The notes under the pieces: generated by a model
The model's database searches: none
Seen by the model: only the letters and a program-made list of their open reading frames with translations
What the model was told of the DNA's origin: nothing
Program-made: the position numbers and the translations under genes
Origin: JASLDZ01 sp964242895
GTDB lineage: Bacteria > Pseudomonadota > Alphaproteobacteria > Caulobacterales > Caulobacteraceae
NCBI GenBank assembly: GCA_964242895.1
Contig: CAXTBN010000112.1
Location: forward strand, 1-5,677
DNA: 5,677 bases
Direction of reading: 5' to 3'
In this document: positions 1 through 5,677 of the stretch, piece by piece
Position numbering within the stretch: position 1 is the stretch's first letter
How the letters are laid out: the number at the start of each line of letters is the position of its first letter

Positions 1-1029
1 ATCAAGCAGACGCTCTACCGTACGAGCGAGAACAGCCCCATCGTCGCCGCCCTGATCGACGCGGCGGACCGCGGCAAGACCGTCACCGCCCTGGTCGAGA
101 TCAAGGCGCGCTTCGACGAGGCGGCCAACCTGCGCTGGGCGCGAGACCTGGAGCGCGCGGGCGTCCACGTCGTCTTCGGCTTCGTGGAGTACAAGACGCA
201 CGCCAAGCTGAGCGTGGTCGTGCGGCGCGAGGGGCGGAAGCTCGTCAGCTACTGCCACTTCGGCACGGGCAACTACCACCCACAGACGGCCAAGGTGTAC
301 ACCGACATCAGCCTGTTCACCTGCGACCCGGCGCTCGGCCGCGACGCGCAGCGCATGTTCAACTTCATCACCGGCTACGCCCAGCCGGAAGACCTCGAGA
401 AGCTGAGCTTCTCGCCCTTCACCCTGAAGCCCGAGCTCCTGCGCAGGATCGCCGTCGAGGCCGAAGCCGCGCGATGCGGCAAGCCGGCCGGTGTCTGGGC
501 CAAGCTGAACAGCCTCGTCGATCCGGAGATCATCGACGCCCTCTACGCCGCGAGCTGCGCGGGCGTTCAGGTGGAGCTGGTGGTGCGCGGCATCTGCTGC
601 CTGCGCCCGGGCGTGGAGGGCCTGTCGGAGAACATCCGCGTGAAGTCGATCGTCGGCCGCTTCCTGGAGCACGCGCGCATCGTCTGCTTCGCCAACGGGG
701 CCCCGATGCCGAACCCGCAGAACAAGGTGTTCATCTCCTCGGCCGACTGGATGCCGCGCAACCTCGACCGCCGGGTCGAGAGCCTGGTGCCGATCGACAA
801 TCCCACCTGCCACCAGCAGGTGCTCGACCAGATCATGGTCGCCAACCTGAACGACGCCGCCCAGAGCTGGACCATGGACGCCGACGGCGCCTACACCCGC
901 GTGAACGTGGAGGGGCAGAAGCGGCCCTTCTCCGCCCACGAGTACTTCATGAACAACCCGAGCCTCTCCGGCCGCGGGCGGGCCAAGACTCTGCCGCGCT
1001 CCATCGACTACGCCGGCCCCCGGCGCTGA
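1..1029 (+). CDS. ppk1: Polyphosphate kinase 1, C-terminal part (5' end outside window)
   Basis: Reversibly transfers the ATP gamma-phosphate to inorganic polyphosphate through a phosphohistidine. The gene is open from base 1 and runs 342 codons to TGA at 1027-1029; PPK1 proteins are roughly 700 residues, so about half is missing. Seen here: TLYR (Arg codon 19-21) and KARFDE (Arg 109-111), matching the two active-site arginines of E. coli PPK (R375, R405); KTHAKL, whose His (199-201) corresponds to the autophosphorylated His435; CHFGTGNY (His 256-258); GRFLEHARI (His 670-672, matching His592); and the C-terminal signature SSADWMPRNLDRR. These cover the two phospholipase-D-like C-terminal domains. 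No frameshift or lost catalytic residue is seen. The ppx gene follows after 35 bp on the same strand, so synthesis and breakdown of polyphosphate are probably co-transcribed. Identity is secure; the start is not in the window. Confidence 0.97.
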   Translation: MKQTLYRTSENSPIVAALIDAADRGKTVTALVEIKARFDEAANLRWARDLERAGVHVVFGFVEYKTHAKLSVVVRREGRKLVSYCHFGTGNYHPQTAKVYTDISLFTCDPALGRDAQRMFNFITGYAQPEDLEKLSFSPFTLKPELLRRIAVEAEAARCGKPAGVWAKLNSLVDPEIIDALYAASCAGVQVELVVRGICCLRPGVEGLSENIRVKSIVGRFLEHARIVCFANGAPMPNPQNKVFISSADWMPRNLDRRVESLVPIDNPTCHQQVLDQIMVANLNDAAQSWTMDADGAYTRVNVEGQKRPFSAHEYFMNNPSLSGRGRAKTLPRSIDYAGPRR

Positions 1030-1064
1030 GTCCGCCGCTGAGCGTCCCGCCGAACCCGCCTGCG

Positions 1065-2549
1065 GTGCGGCCGATCCGCGATGTGGCGGTGGTCGACGTC
1101 GGTTCCAACTCGGTGCGCCTGGTCGTCTACCGCGTCGACGGCCGCGCCATCTGGACCACCTACAACGAGAAGGTGCTGGCCGGCCTCGGGCGAGGCCTCG
1201 GCCGAACCGGCCGTCTCTCGTCCGACGGCGTGGACGAGGCCCTGTGCGCGTTGCGCCGCTTCCGCGCGGTGATGGGTCCGGAGGGGTCGTGCGAGGTGCT
1301 GACCGCCGCCACCGCCGCCGTGCGCGACGCCGCCGACGGGCCGCAGTTCGTCGAGCGCGTGCGCGAGGAGACCGGCCTGGAGCTGCGCGTGCTCTCCGGC
1401 GAAGAGGAGGCGCGCTTCGCCGCCCTGGGCGTCGCCGCCGGCCAGACGGACGCGGACGGCGTGGTGGGCGACCTCGGCGGCTCCAGCCTCGAGTTCGTGC
1501 GCTTGGCGGGCGACCTGCCGGGGACGGGGATCACCCTGCCGCTCGGCCCCCTCGCGTTGGGCGGCGTCGGCAAGGGCAAGTTCGACCCCGCAGCCCTGCG
1601 GAGCGAGATCGCCCGCCGGCTGGAGCCGGCTGCGGCCGCCTACCGCACCGAGCGCTTCTACGCCGTGGGCGGCGCCTGGCGGAACCTGGCGGTGCTGCAC
1701 ATGGCGCGCACGGGCTATCCCCTGCGCATCGTCCAGCAGTTTGAGATGGGCGCCGACGAGGCGCTGGAGACCGCCCAGGCCCTCGTGCGCCAGCCCCGGC
1801 TCATGCAGGAGCTCATCCCCGGCGTCTCCAAGAAGCGCGCGGAGACCCTGCCCTACGCCGCCCTGGTGCTGGAGGGCGTGGTCGAGCGCCTGGGCGTGCG
1901 CCGGGTCGCGCTCAGCGCCTATGGCCTGCGCGAAGGCCTGATCTTCGACCGCATGGACGGCGCCGCCCGCGCGGGTGATCCGCTGGTGGAGGGCTGCGCC
2001 TCTTTGGGCGCACGCCAGGGGCTATCGCCCGACCTCGGTCCGGCGCTGGCGCGCTGGCTGGAGCCCCTGTGGACCGCGCGGCCCGGCGTGTTCGGCCGGG
2101 TGCGCGGCGCGGCGCTGATGCAGGCCGCCTGCCGCCTCGCCGACCTGGGCGCCGCTCTGCACCCCGACCACCGCGGCGCCCTAGTCTTCGAGCAGGTGCT
2201 GCGGGCCCCCGTGGCCGGCTGGACGCACGTGGAACGCGCCTACCTCGCCCAGGCCGCCTGCAGCCGCTACGGCGTCGCCTGGGCGCCAGAGCCGGAGCTC
2301 CTCATGCGCCTGCTCGCGCCGGAGGTCCTGGCCGAGGCCCGCGCCCTCGGCCTGGCGCTGCGCCTCGGCTGCGACCTGTGCGGCCGCTCCGCCGCCGTGC
2401 TCGACGAGACGCGCCTGTCCTGGCGCGACGGCGCCCTGGTGCTGGCCGCCGAGAGGCCCCGCCGCGACCTCCTGCTCGGCGAGCAGACGCGCAAGCGCCT
2501 GCAGGCGCTGGGCGAGGCGATGGGTGTCGGGACGGCGATCGCCGCCTAG
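1065..2549 (+). CDS. ppx: Exopolyphosphatase, Ppx/GppA family
   Basis: Predicted to release terminal phosphate from polyphosphate, opposing Ppk1 encoded just upstream. With the GTG at 1065 the protein has 494 residues, normal for the family. ASKHA-fold motifs appear in order: phosphate-1 loop VVDVGSNSVRLV (about 9-20), TAATAAVRDA (80-89), SGEEEARF (111-118, holding the probable catalytic Glu equivalent to E. coli PPX Glu121), phosphate-2 loop GDLGGSSLEF (135-144) and YAVGGAWRNLA (199-209). Residues from about 310 form the helical HD-like C-terminal domain. The start is uncertain: no ATG lies close by in frame and no Shine-Dalgarno is evident. GTG 1065 keeps about eight residues before the first strand; GTG 1083 and GTG 1089 are alternatives. 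GppA (pppGpp phosphatase) activity cannot be excluded from sequence, but the ppk1 linkage favours Ppx. The stop overlaps that of rnd on the other strand. Confidence 0.93.
   Translation: MRPIRDVAVVDVGSNSVRLVVYRVDGRAIWTTYNEKVLAGLGRGLGRTGRLSSDGVDEALCALRRFRAVMGPEGSCEVLTAATAAVRDAADGPQFVERVREETGLELRVLSGEEEARFAALGVAAGQTDADGVVGDLGGSSLEFVRLAGDLPGTGITLPLGPLALGGVGKGKFDPAALRSEIARRLEPAAAAYRTERFYAVGGAWRNLAVLHMARTGYPLRIVQQFEMGADEALETAQALVRQPRLMQELIPGVSKKRAETLPYAALVLEGVVERLGVRRVALSAYGLREGLIFDRMDGAARAGDPLVEGCASLGARQGLSPDLGPALARWLEPLWTARPGVFGRVRGAALMQAACRLADLGAALHPDHRGALVFEQVLRAPVAGWTHVERAYLAQAACSRYGVAWAPEPELLMRLLAPEVLAEARALGLALRLGCDLCGRSAAVLDETRLSWRDGALVLAAERPRRDLLLGEQTRKRLQALGEAMGVGTAIAA
2546..2549. other. 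Shared CTAG: overlapping stop codons of convergent ppx and rnd
   Basis: The palindrome CTAG supplies both stops: TAG at 2547-2549 ends ppx on the plus strand, and TAG read from 2548 to 2546 ends rnd on the minus strand. The two reading frames therefore overlap tail to tail by 4 bp with no intergenic space, so any terminator for either gene must lie inside the other's coding sequence. Confidence 0.95.
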
Positions 2550-3697
2550 TCCGCCAAGTCGGCCACCTTCACGCGCGAGCCCTTGAGCATCAGCGCCAGC
2601 TCGCCGCGTTTCAGGCGCAGGGCGTCCTCGCCGAACACCTCGCGCCGCCAGCCCTTCAATGCGGGCACGGCCGCCCCGTCGTCGCCGGCGATCTTCTCCA
2701 AGTCGCCCACGGTCGCGATCAGCTTCGACGCGACGCCCGCGTCCTCCGCCCGCGCTTTGAGCAGCACTTTGAGCAGCTCCACGACCGCGCCGGCGCCCTG
2801 GGGCGACGGCGGCGCGCGCTCGATCACCGGCGCATAGCCCTCCGGATCGCGCAGGGCCTCGCGCAAGGCCTCCAGGAGCTCGGGCGCGAAGCGCGAGCCG
2901 GCGAAGCCCTTGCCGAGCGAGCGCATGTCGGCCAGCGCGGCGGTGGTGGTCGGCAGCTGCGAGGCGATCTCGTCCATCGCCTCGTCCTTGAACACACGGC
3001 CGCGCGGGATGTCGCGACCCTGGGCGGCGCGCTCGCGGAAGGCGGCGGCGGCCTTGAAGGCGGCGAGGTAGCGGGCGTTGAACTTGCGCGGCTTGAGGCG
3101 GCGCCAGGCGTTCTCGGGATCGACGTCGTAGGCGGCGGGATCGCTCAGCGCCTCCATCTCCTCCGCCACCCAGCCGAGGCGCCCGTCGCGCTCCAGCCGC
3201 TCCACCAGGCGCGGATAGGCCTTGGCCAGGTGCGTCACGTCGGCGGCGGCGTACTCCAGCTGCGCGTCGGAGAGTGGGCGGCGCGACCAGTCCGTGAAGC
3301 GGCTCGACTTGTCGATCTCCACCCTCAGCATCTGCCGCATCAGGTCTCCGTAGGCGATCTGCTCGCCGTACCCCGCCGCCATGGCCGCCACCTGGGTGTC
3401 GAAGATCGGGCGCGGAATGGAGCCCAGGTTGGCGAAGATCTCCACGTCCTGCCGGCAGGCGTGGAACACCTTGACGATCGCCTCGTCGCGCATGAGCGCC
3501 AGGAAGGGCTCCAGGTCGATCTCATCGGCCATGGGGTCGATCACCGCGGCCCCGTCGATGGAGGCCGCCTGGATCAGGCACAGCCCGGGCCAGTAGGTGG
3601 TCTCGCGCATGAACTCGGTGTCCACCGCGATGAATTCGCTGTGGCGCACCGCGTCGCAGAACTCGCGCAGGCGGACATTGTCGGTGATCGGGGTCAT
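2546..3697 (-). CDS. rnd: Ribonuclease D
   Basis: A 3'-to-5' exoribonuclease of the DEDD(y) superfamily that trims the 3' ends of tRNA precursors and other small RNAs. The product has 383 residues (E. coli RNase D is 375). Seen: Exo I FIAVDTEFMRE with Asp26 and Glu28; Exo II FHACRQDVEIF with Asp84; Exo III EYAAADVTHL with Tyr149 and Asp153, the Y-x3-D pattern of the DEDDy branch. An HRDC domain follows at about 205-285, and a second, more divergent HRDC-like helical region at about 300-375. The ATG at 3695-3697 begins MTPITDN, just before the first strand. No Shine-Dalgarno is visible before it; with a candidate -10 ending 7 nt upstream, the mRNA may be leaderless (inference). It is divergent from purM and tail-to-tail with ppx, so it is likely a monocistronic unit. 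Confidence 0.96.
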   Translation of the reverse strand: MTPITDNVRLREFCDAVRHSEFIAVDTEFMRETTYWPGLCLIQAASIDGAAVIDPMADEIDLEPFLALMRDEAIVKVFHACRQDVEIFANLGSIPRPIFDTQVAAMAAGYGEQIAYGDLMRQMLRVEIDKSSRFTDWSRRPLSDAQLEYAAADVTHLAKAYPRLVERLERDGRLGWVAEEMEALSDPAAYDVDPENAWRRLKPRKFNARYLAAFKAAAAFRERAAQGRDIPRGRVFKDEAMDEIASQLPTTTAALADMRSLGKGFAGSRFAPELLEALREALRDPEGYAPVIERAPPSPQGAGAVVELLKVLLKARAEDAGVASKLIATVGDLEKIAGDDGAAVPALKGWRREVFGEDALRLKRGELALMLKGSRVKVADLAD

Positions 3698-3707
3698 GGG
3701 CTAGCTA
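3678..3707 (+). promoter_or_regulatory. Candidate housekeeping promoter for purM-purN
   Basis: TTGTCGG at 3678-3684 and GCTAGCTA at 3700-3707 are separated by 15 bp. They resemble the Caulobacter vegetative consensus as I recall it (TTGaCgS, 10-14 bp, GCTANAWC), with one mismatch in the -35, two in the -10 and a spacer 1 bp long. Transcription would start near 3713-3716, giving a purM leader of about 60 nt. The -35 lies inside the 5' end of rnd. Prediction by eye only. Confidence 0.33.
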
Positions 3708-3712
3708 TGCCC
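3698..3712. repeat. Inverted repeat GGGC-N7-GCCC in the rnd/purM divergent region
   Basis: GGGC (3698-3701) and GCCC (3709-3712) flank TAGCTAT, the most AT-rich stretch of the intergenic region; one further T-A pair outside (3697/3713) extends each arm to 5 bp. The inner TAGCTA is itself a palindrome. It overlaps the candidate -10 elements of both directions, so it could be an operator or simply back-to-back -10 boxes. The arms are short and chance is possible. Confidence 0.35.
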
Positions 3713-3733
3713 AGCGCCTGCGCCGCGCCTCAA
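3705..3733 (-). promoter_or_regulatory. Candidate promoter for rnd, possibly giving a leaderless mRNA
   Basis: On the minus strand TTGAGG (3733-3728) is followed after 17 bp by GCATAG (3710-3705). Seven bases later comes the rnd ATG (first base 3697), so a start at the usual distance from a -10 would fall on or within a few bases of the A of ATG. This agrees with the lack of a Shine-Dalgarno before rnd. The hexamers are only moderate matches; prediction by eye. Confidence 0.3.
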
Positions 3734-3745
3734 GCGCGAAGGCGC
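3725..3745 (+). promoter_or_regulatory. Possible hairpin in the purM leader
   Basis: GCGCCT (3725-3730) and AGGCGC (3740-3745) form a perfect 6-bp stem with a 9-base loop. It ends 18 bases before the purM Shine-Dalgarno, and on the other strand it contains the candidate -35 of rnd. There is no following T-run, so it is not an intrinsic terminator. In DNA this GC-rich, such a stem may be fortuitous. Confidence 0.25.
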
Positions 3746-3763
3746 CACACTCCCGCCCCGATC

Positions 3764-3767
3764 GGAG
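3764..3767 (+). promoter_or_regulatory. Ribosome binding site of purM
   Basis: GGAG lies 5 bases before the ATG at 3773. It decides the start against the in-frame ATG at 3707, which would add 22 residues, has no Shine-Dalgarno and lies inside the candidate -10 region. Confidence 0.7.
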
Positions 3768-3772
3768 ACCGG

Positions 3773-4789
3773 ATGCAAGGCGCGAACGGCCTGACCTACG
3801 CCGACGCCGGCGTCGACATCGACGCGGGCGAGGCGCTGGTCGAGCGCATCAAGCCGCTGGCCAAGGCCACGGCGCGGCCAGGCGCGGAGGCGTCGCTGGG
3901 CGGCTTCGGCGCCCTGTTCGACCTGCGCGCCGCCGGGTTCACCGACCCGCTCGTCGTCACCACCACCGACGGCGTCGGCACCAAGCTGCGCATCGCCATC
4001 GACACGGGCCTGCACGACGGCATCGGGATCGACCTTGTCGCCATGTGCGTCAACGACCTCCTGGCGCAGGGGGCCGAGCCCCTGTCGTTCCTGGACTACT
4101 ACGCCACCGCCAAGCTGGAGGTGGAGGTGGCCGCGCGGGTCGTGGCCGGCATCGCGGAGGGCTGCCGCCGCGCCGGCTGCGCGCTGGCGGGGGGCGAGAC
4201 GGCGGAGATGCCCGGCCACTACGCCGGCGGCGACTACGACCTCGCCGGCTTCGCCCTGGGCGCGGTGGAGCGCGACGCGCTGCTGCCCAAGCTCGACCGT
4301 CAGCGCGCGGGCGACGTGATGATCGGCCTGCCGAGCTCCGGCCCGCACTCGAACGGCTATAGCCTGATCCGCCGCGTGGTGGAGCGTTCGGGCCTCGCCT
4401 GGGACGCTCCCGCAACCTTCGCCGACGGGGCCACGCTGGCCGAGGCCATGCTCGAGCCGACGCGCATCTACGTGCGCGAGCTGCTGCCCGTGCTGCGCGG
4501 CGGGCGGGTCAGCGGCGGCGCCCACATCACCGGCGGCGGGCTGATAGAGAACCCGCCCCGCGCGATCCGGGATGGCCTGACGCCGCGGTTCGACTGGAAC
4601 GCTTGGACGCCGCCGCCGGTGTTCGACTGGCTCGCGCGGACGGGCGGGATCGCCGAGACCGAGATGCGCCGCACGTTCAACTGCGGCCTGGGCTTCGTCG
4701 TCGTCACATCACCGCAGGACGCGCCGGAGGTGCTGGCCGATCTGGCGGACGCCGGCGCGGTGGTCGTCGGCGAGCTGGCGGCGGCATGA
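3773..4789 (+). CDS. purM: Phosphoribosylformylglycinamidine cyclo-ligase (AIR synthetase)
   Basis: Catalyses the fifth step of de novo purine synthesis: ATP-dependent ring closure of FGAM to 5-aminoimidazole ribonucleotide, in the cytoplasm. The product has 338 residues (E. coli PurM 345). Seen: start YADAGVDIDAGEALVERIK (9-27), typical of the family; ATP-binding VVTTTDGVGTKLRIA (61-75); DLVAMCVNDLLAQGAEPLSF (87-106); AGGETAEMPG (139-148); GLPSSGPHSNGYSL (185-198); AHITGGGLIENPPR (250-263); FNCGLGFVVV (302-311). All belong to the PurM N- and C-terminal domains of the PurM/PurL/ThiL/SelD/HypE superfamily. The ATG at 3773 has a GGAG 5 bases upstream and matches the family N-terminus. It overlaps purN by ATGA (4786-4789), implying translational coupling, and is divergent from rnd. 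An open frame continuing upstream to 2069 is only the antisense shadow of ppx and rnd. Confidence 0.97.
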   Translation: MQGANGLTYADAGVDIDAGEALVERIKPLAKATARPGAEASLGGFGALFDLRAAGFTDPLVVTTTDGVGTKLRIAIDTGLHDGIGIDLVAMCVNDLLAQGAEPLSFLDYYATAKLEVEVAARVVAGIAEGCRRAGCALAGGETAEMPGHYAGGDYDLAGFALGAVERDALLPKLDRQRAGDVMIGLPSSGPHSNGYSLIRRVVERSGLAWDAPATFADGATLAEAMLEPTRIYVRELLPVLRGGRVSGGAHITGGGLIENPPRAIRDGLTPRFDWNAWTPPPVFDWLARTGGIAETEMRRTFNCGLGFVVVTSPQDAPEVLADLADAGAVVVGELAAA

Positions 4790-5406
4790 CAGGCGCTGCG
4801 CCTTCTCCTGAGGGGGGAAGGAAGGTCCGCACCGCCGTCCTGATCTCTGGCCGGGGCTCGAACATGGAGGCCCTGGTCGCAGCCGCCCGCGATCCCGCCT
4901 ACCCCGCCGAGATCGTGCTGGTGCTGTCCAACAAGGCGGATGCGGGGGGCCTCGCCACGGCGCGCAAGGCTGGGATCGCCGCTGAGGCGGTGGAGGCGCG
5001 CGCCTTTGGCCGCGACCGCGAGGCGCACGAGCAGGCGATCCAGGCGCGGTTGGAGGCGCACGGGGTCGAGCTGGTGGCGCTGGCCGGCTACATGCGCGTG
5101 CTCACGCCCTGGCTGGTGGGCCGCTGGGCGGGGCGGATGCTCAACATCCACCCAAGTCTGCTGCCGCACTTCCCCGGGCTGGACACCCATGCCCGCGCCC
5201 TGGCCGCCGGCCACGCGAAGGCCGGCTGCAGCGTGCATTTGGTGACGGAGGACCTCGACGCGGGTCCGGTGCTCGGCCAGGCGCGGACCGAGGTGCGCGC
5301 GGACGACACGCCCGAGACCCTCGCCGCCCGCGTGCTCGAGCTCGAGCACCGCCTCTACCCGCAGGAGCTGGCGCGCCTCGCGGCGAGGCTGCGCGCTGAA
5401 AGCTAG
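4786..5406 (+). CDS. purN: Phosphoribosylglycinamide formyltransferase 1 (GAR transformylase)
   Basis: Transfers a formyl group from 10-formyltetrahydrofolate to GAR, giving FGAR (third step of purine synthesis). The product has 206 residues (E. coli 212). Seen: phosphate-binding loop VLISGRGSNMEAL (18-30); ALAGYMRVL (98-106); MLNIHPSLLPHFPG (118-131) with catalytic Asn120 and His122, corresponding to E. coli Asn106 and His108; TEDLDAGPVL (154-163) with Asp158, corresponding to Asp144. The start ATG lies in the ATGA overlap with the purM stop, so translation is probably coupled. Odd: the core begins about 13 residues later than in E. coli PurN. The extra stretch, roughly TGAAPSPEGGRK, is low in complexity and encoded by a CCTTCTCC/GGGGAAGG inverted repeat. 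No usable start codon lies between 4789 and the GRGSN loop apart from CTG, so the extension is probably real. It ends 7 bp before the convergent ndk stop. Confidence 0.96.
   Translation: MTGAAPSPEGGRKVRTAVLISGRGSNMEALVAAARDPAYPAEIVLVLSNKADAGGLATARKAGIAAEAVEARAFGRDREAHEQAIQARLEAHGVELVALAGYMRVLTPWLVGRWAGRMLNIHPSLLPHFPGLDTHARALAAGHAKAGCSVHLVTEDLDAGPVLGQARTEVRADDTPETLAARVLELEHRLYPQELARLAARLRAES
4801..4821. repeat. Inverted repeat in the 5' end of purN
   Basis: CCTTCTCC (4801-4808) and GGGGAAGG (4814-4821) pair along 8 positions (one G-U in RNA) around a TGAGG loop. It encodes part of the PurN N-terminal extension. The CCTTCTCC/GGAGAAGG pattern resembles short palindromes I recall as abundant between genes in Caulobacterales, so it may be a small repeat unit captured in frame. 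A strong Shine-Dalgarno-like run GGGGGAAGGAAGG (4813-4825) overlaps it but precedes no suitable start codon. Confidence 0.55.
5332..5349. repeat. Perfect 18-bp palindrome inside purN
   Basis: GTGCTCGAGCTCGAGCAC equals its own reverse complement. It encodes residues 183-188 (VLELEH) of PurN, a stretch commonly seen near the C-terminus of the family, so the protein sequence plus GC-biased codon choice may explain it. It lies 65 bp beyond the ndk stop in the direction of ndk transcription, but no T-run follows on that strand, so it is not a standard terminator. Confidence 0.6.
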
Positions 5407-5413
5407 GCTCGCC

Positions 5414-5677
<264 letters not shown>

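Noticed and set aside
474..1064. Upstream extension of the ppx frame back to an ATG at 474
   Set aside because: This part is an Arg/Pro/Gly-rich shadow of ppk1, whose own frame carries all the conserved PPK1 motifs; the ppx family begins at about 1065-1089.
1008..1700. A 230-codon minus-strand open frame opposite ppx
   Set aside because: Its composition is typical of an antisense shadow, with no recognisable motif, and it lies fully within a well-supported gene.
2069..3772. A 906-codon open frame that would put over 560 residues in front of PurM
   Set aside because: It is out-of-frame ppx followed by antisense rnd. The PurM family begins at the ATG at 3773, which has its own Shine-Dalgarno. 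Stop-free shadow frames are expected at this GC content.
3707..3772. Alternative in-frame purM start at 3707 (22 extra residues)
   Set aside because: There is no Shine-Dalgarno, it lies within the candidate promoter, and the extra residues do not resemble PurM N-termini. The ATG at 3773 has GGAG at suitable spacing.
3701..4525. A 274-codon minus-strand open frame opposite purM
   Set aside because: It is an antisense shadow of purM, rich in Gly, Ala, Gln and Val, with no family signature.
4801..4821. The purN inverted repeat as an intrinsic terminator of purM
   Set aside because: It lies within the purN coding sequence, has no following T-run, and purM and purN overlap as one operon.
4468..5349. 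A 293-codon minus-strand open frame across purM and purN
   Set aside because: It is an antisense shadow crossing two well-supported genes, with no recognisable domain.

Overview
The window is ordinary, very GC-rich chromosomal core-genome DNA. The organism is most likely an alphaproteobacterium, probably of the Caulobacterales (Caulobacter/Phenylobacterium-like). That placement is my inference from three things: the protein sequences, the ppk1-ppx and purM-purN pairings, and a visible scarcity of GANTC, the CcrM methylation motif, which is known to be avoided in that group. I see no phage, transposon, CRISPR array, tRNA or rRNA. Gene density is close to 100%.

Layout: (1) 1-1029, + strand, the C-terminal 342 residues of polyphosphate kinase (ppk1), cut by the window edge. 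(2) 1065-2549, +, an exopolyphosphatase of the Ppx/GppA family, 35 bp downstream and probably in the same operon. (3) 2546-3697, -, ribonuclease D (rnd), convergent with ppx; the two stop codons overlap in one palindromic CTAG. (4) 3698-3772, a 75-bp divergent intergenic region that must carry the control signals of rnd and purM. Candidate promoters for both directions share one AT-richer inverted repeat. (5) 3773-4789 and 4786-5406, +, purM and purN, consecutive genes in the printed order but not consecutive pathway steps, overlapping by ATGA. (6) 5414-5677, -, the C-terminal 87 residues of nucleoside diphosphate kinase (ndk), cut by the right edge and convergent with purN across 7 bp. No stretch over 300 bp lacks a gene.

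Functionally the window joins polyphosphate turnover (Ppk1 makes chains from ATP, Ppx shortens them), de novo purine synthesis (PurN makes FGAR, PurM makes AIR), NDP/NTP balancing (Ndk) and RNA 3'-end processing (RNase D). The enzymes look complete in their active-site motifs, with no frameshift or pseudogene.

I did not find a previously undescribed system. Points worth a second look are a palindrome-encoded N-terminal extension of PurN, the compact divergent promoter with a possibly leaderless rnd mRNA, rare GANTC sites clustered at the ppk1-ppx junction, and two convergent gene ends with no room for a terminator.
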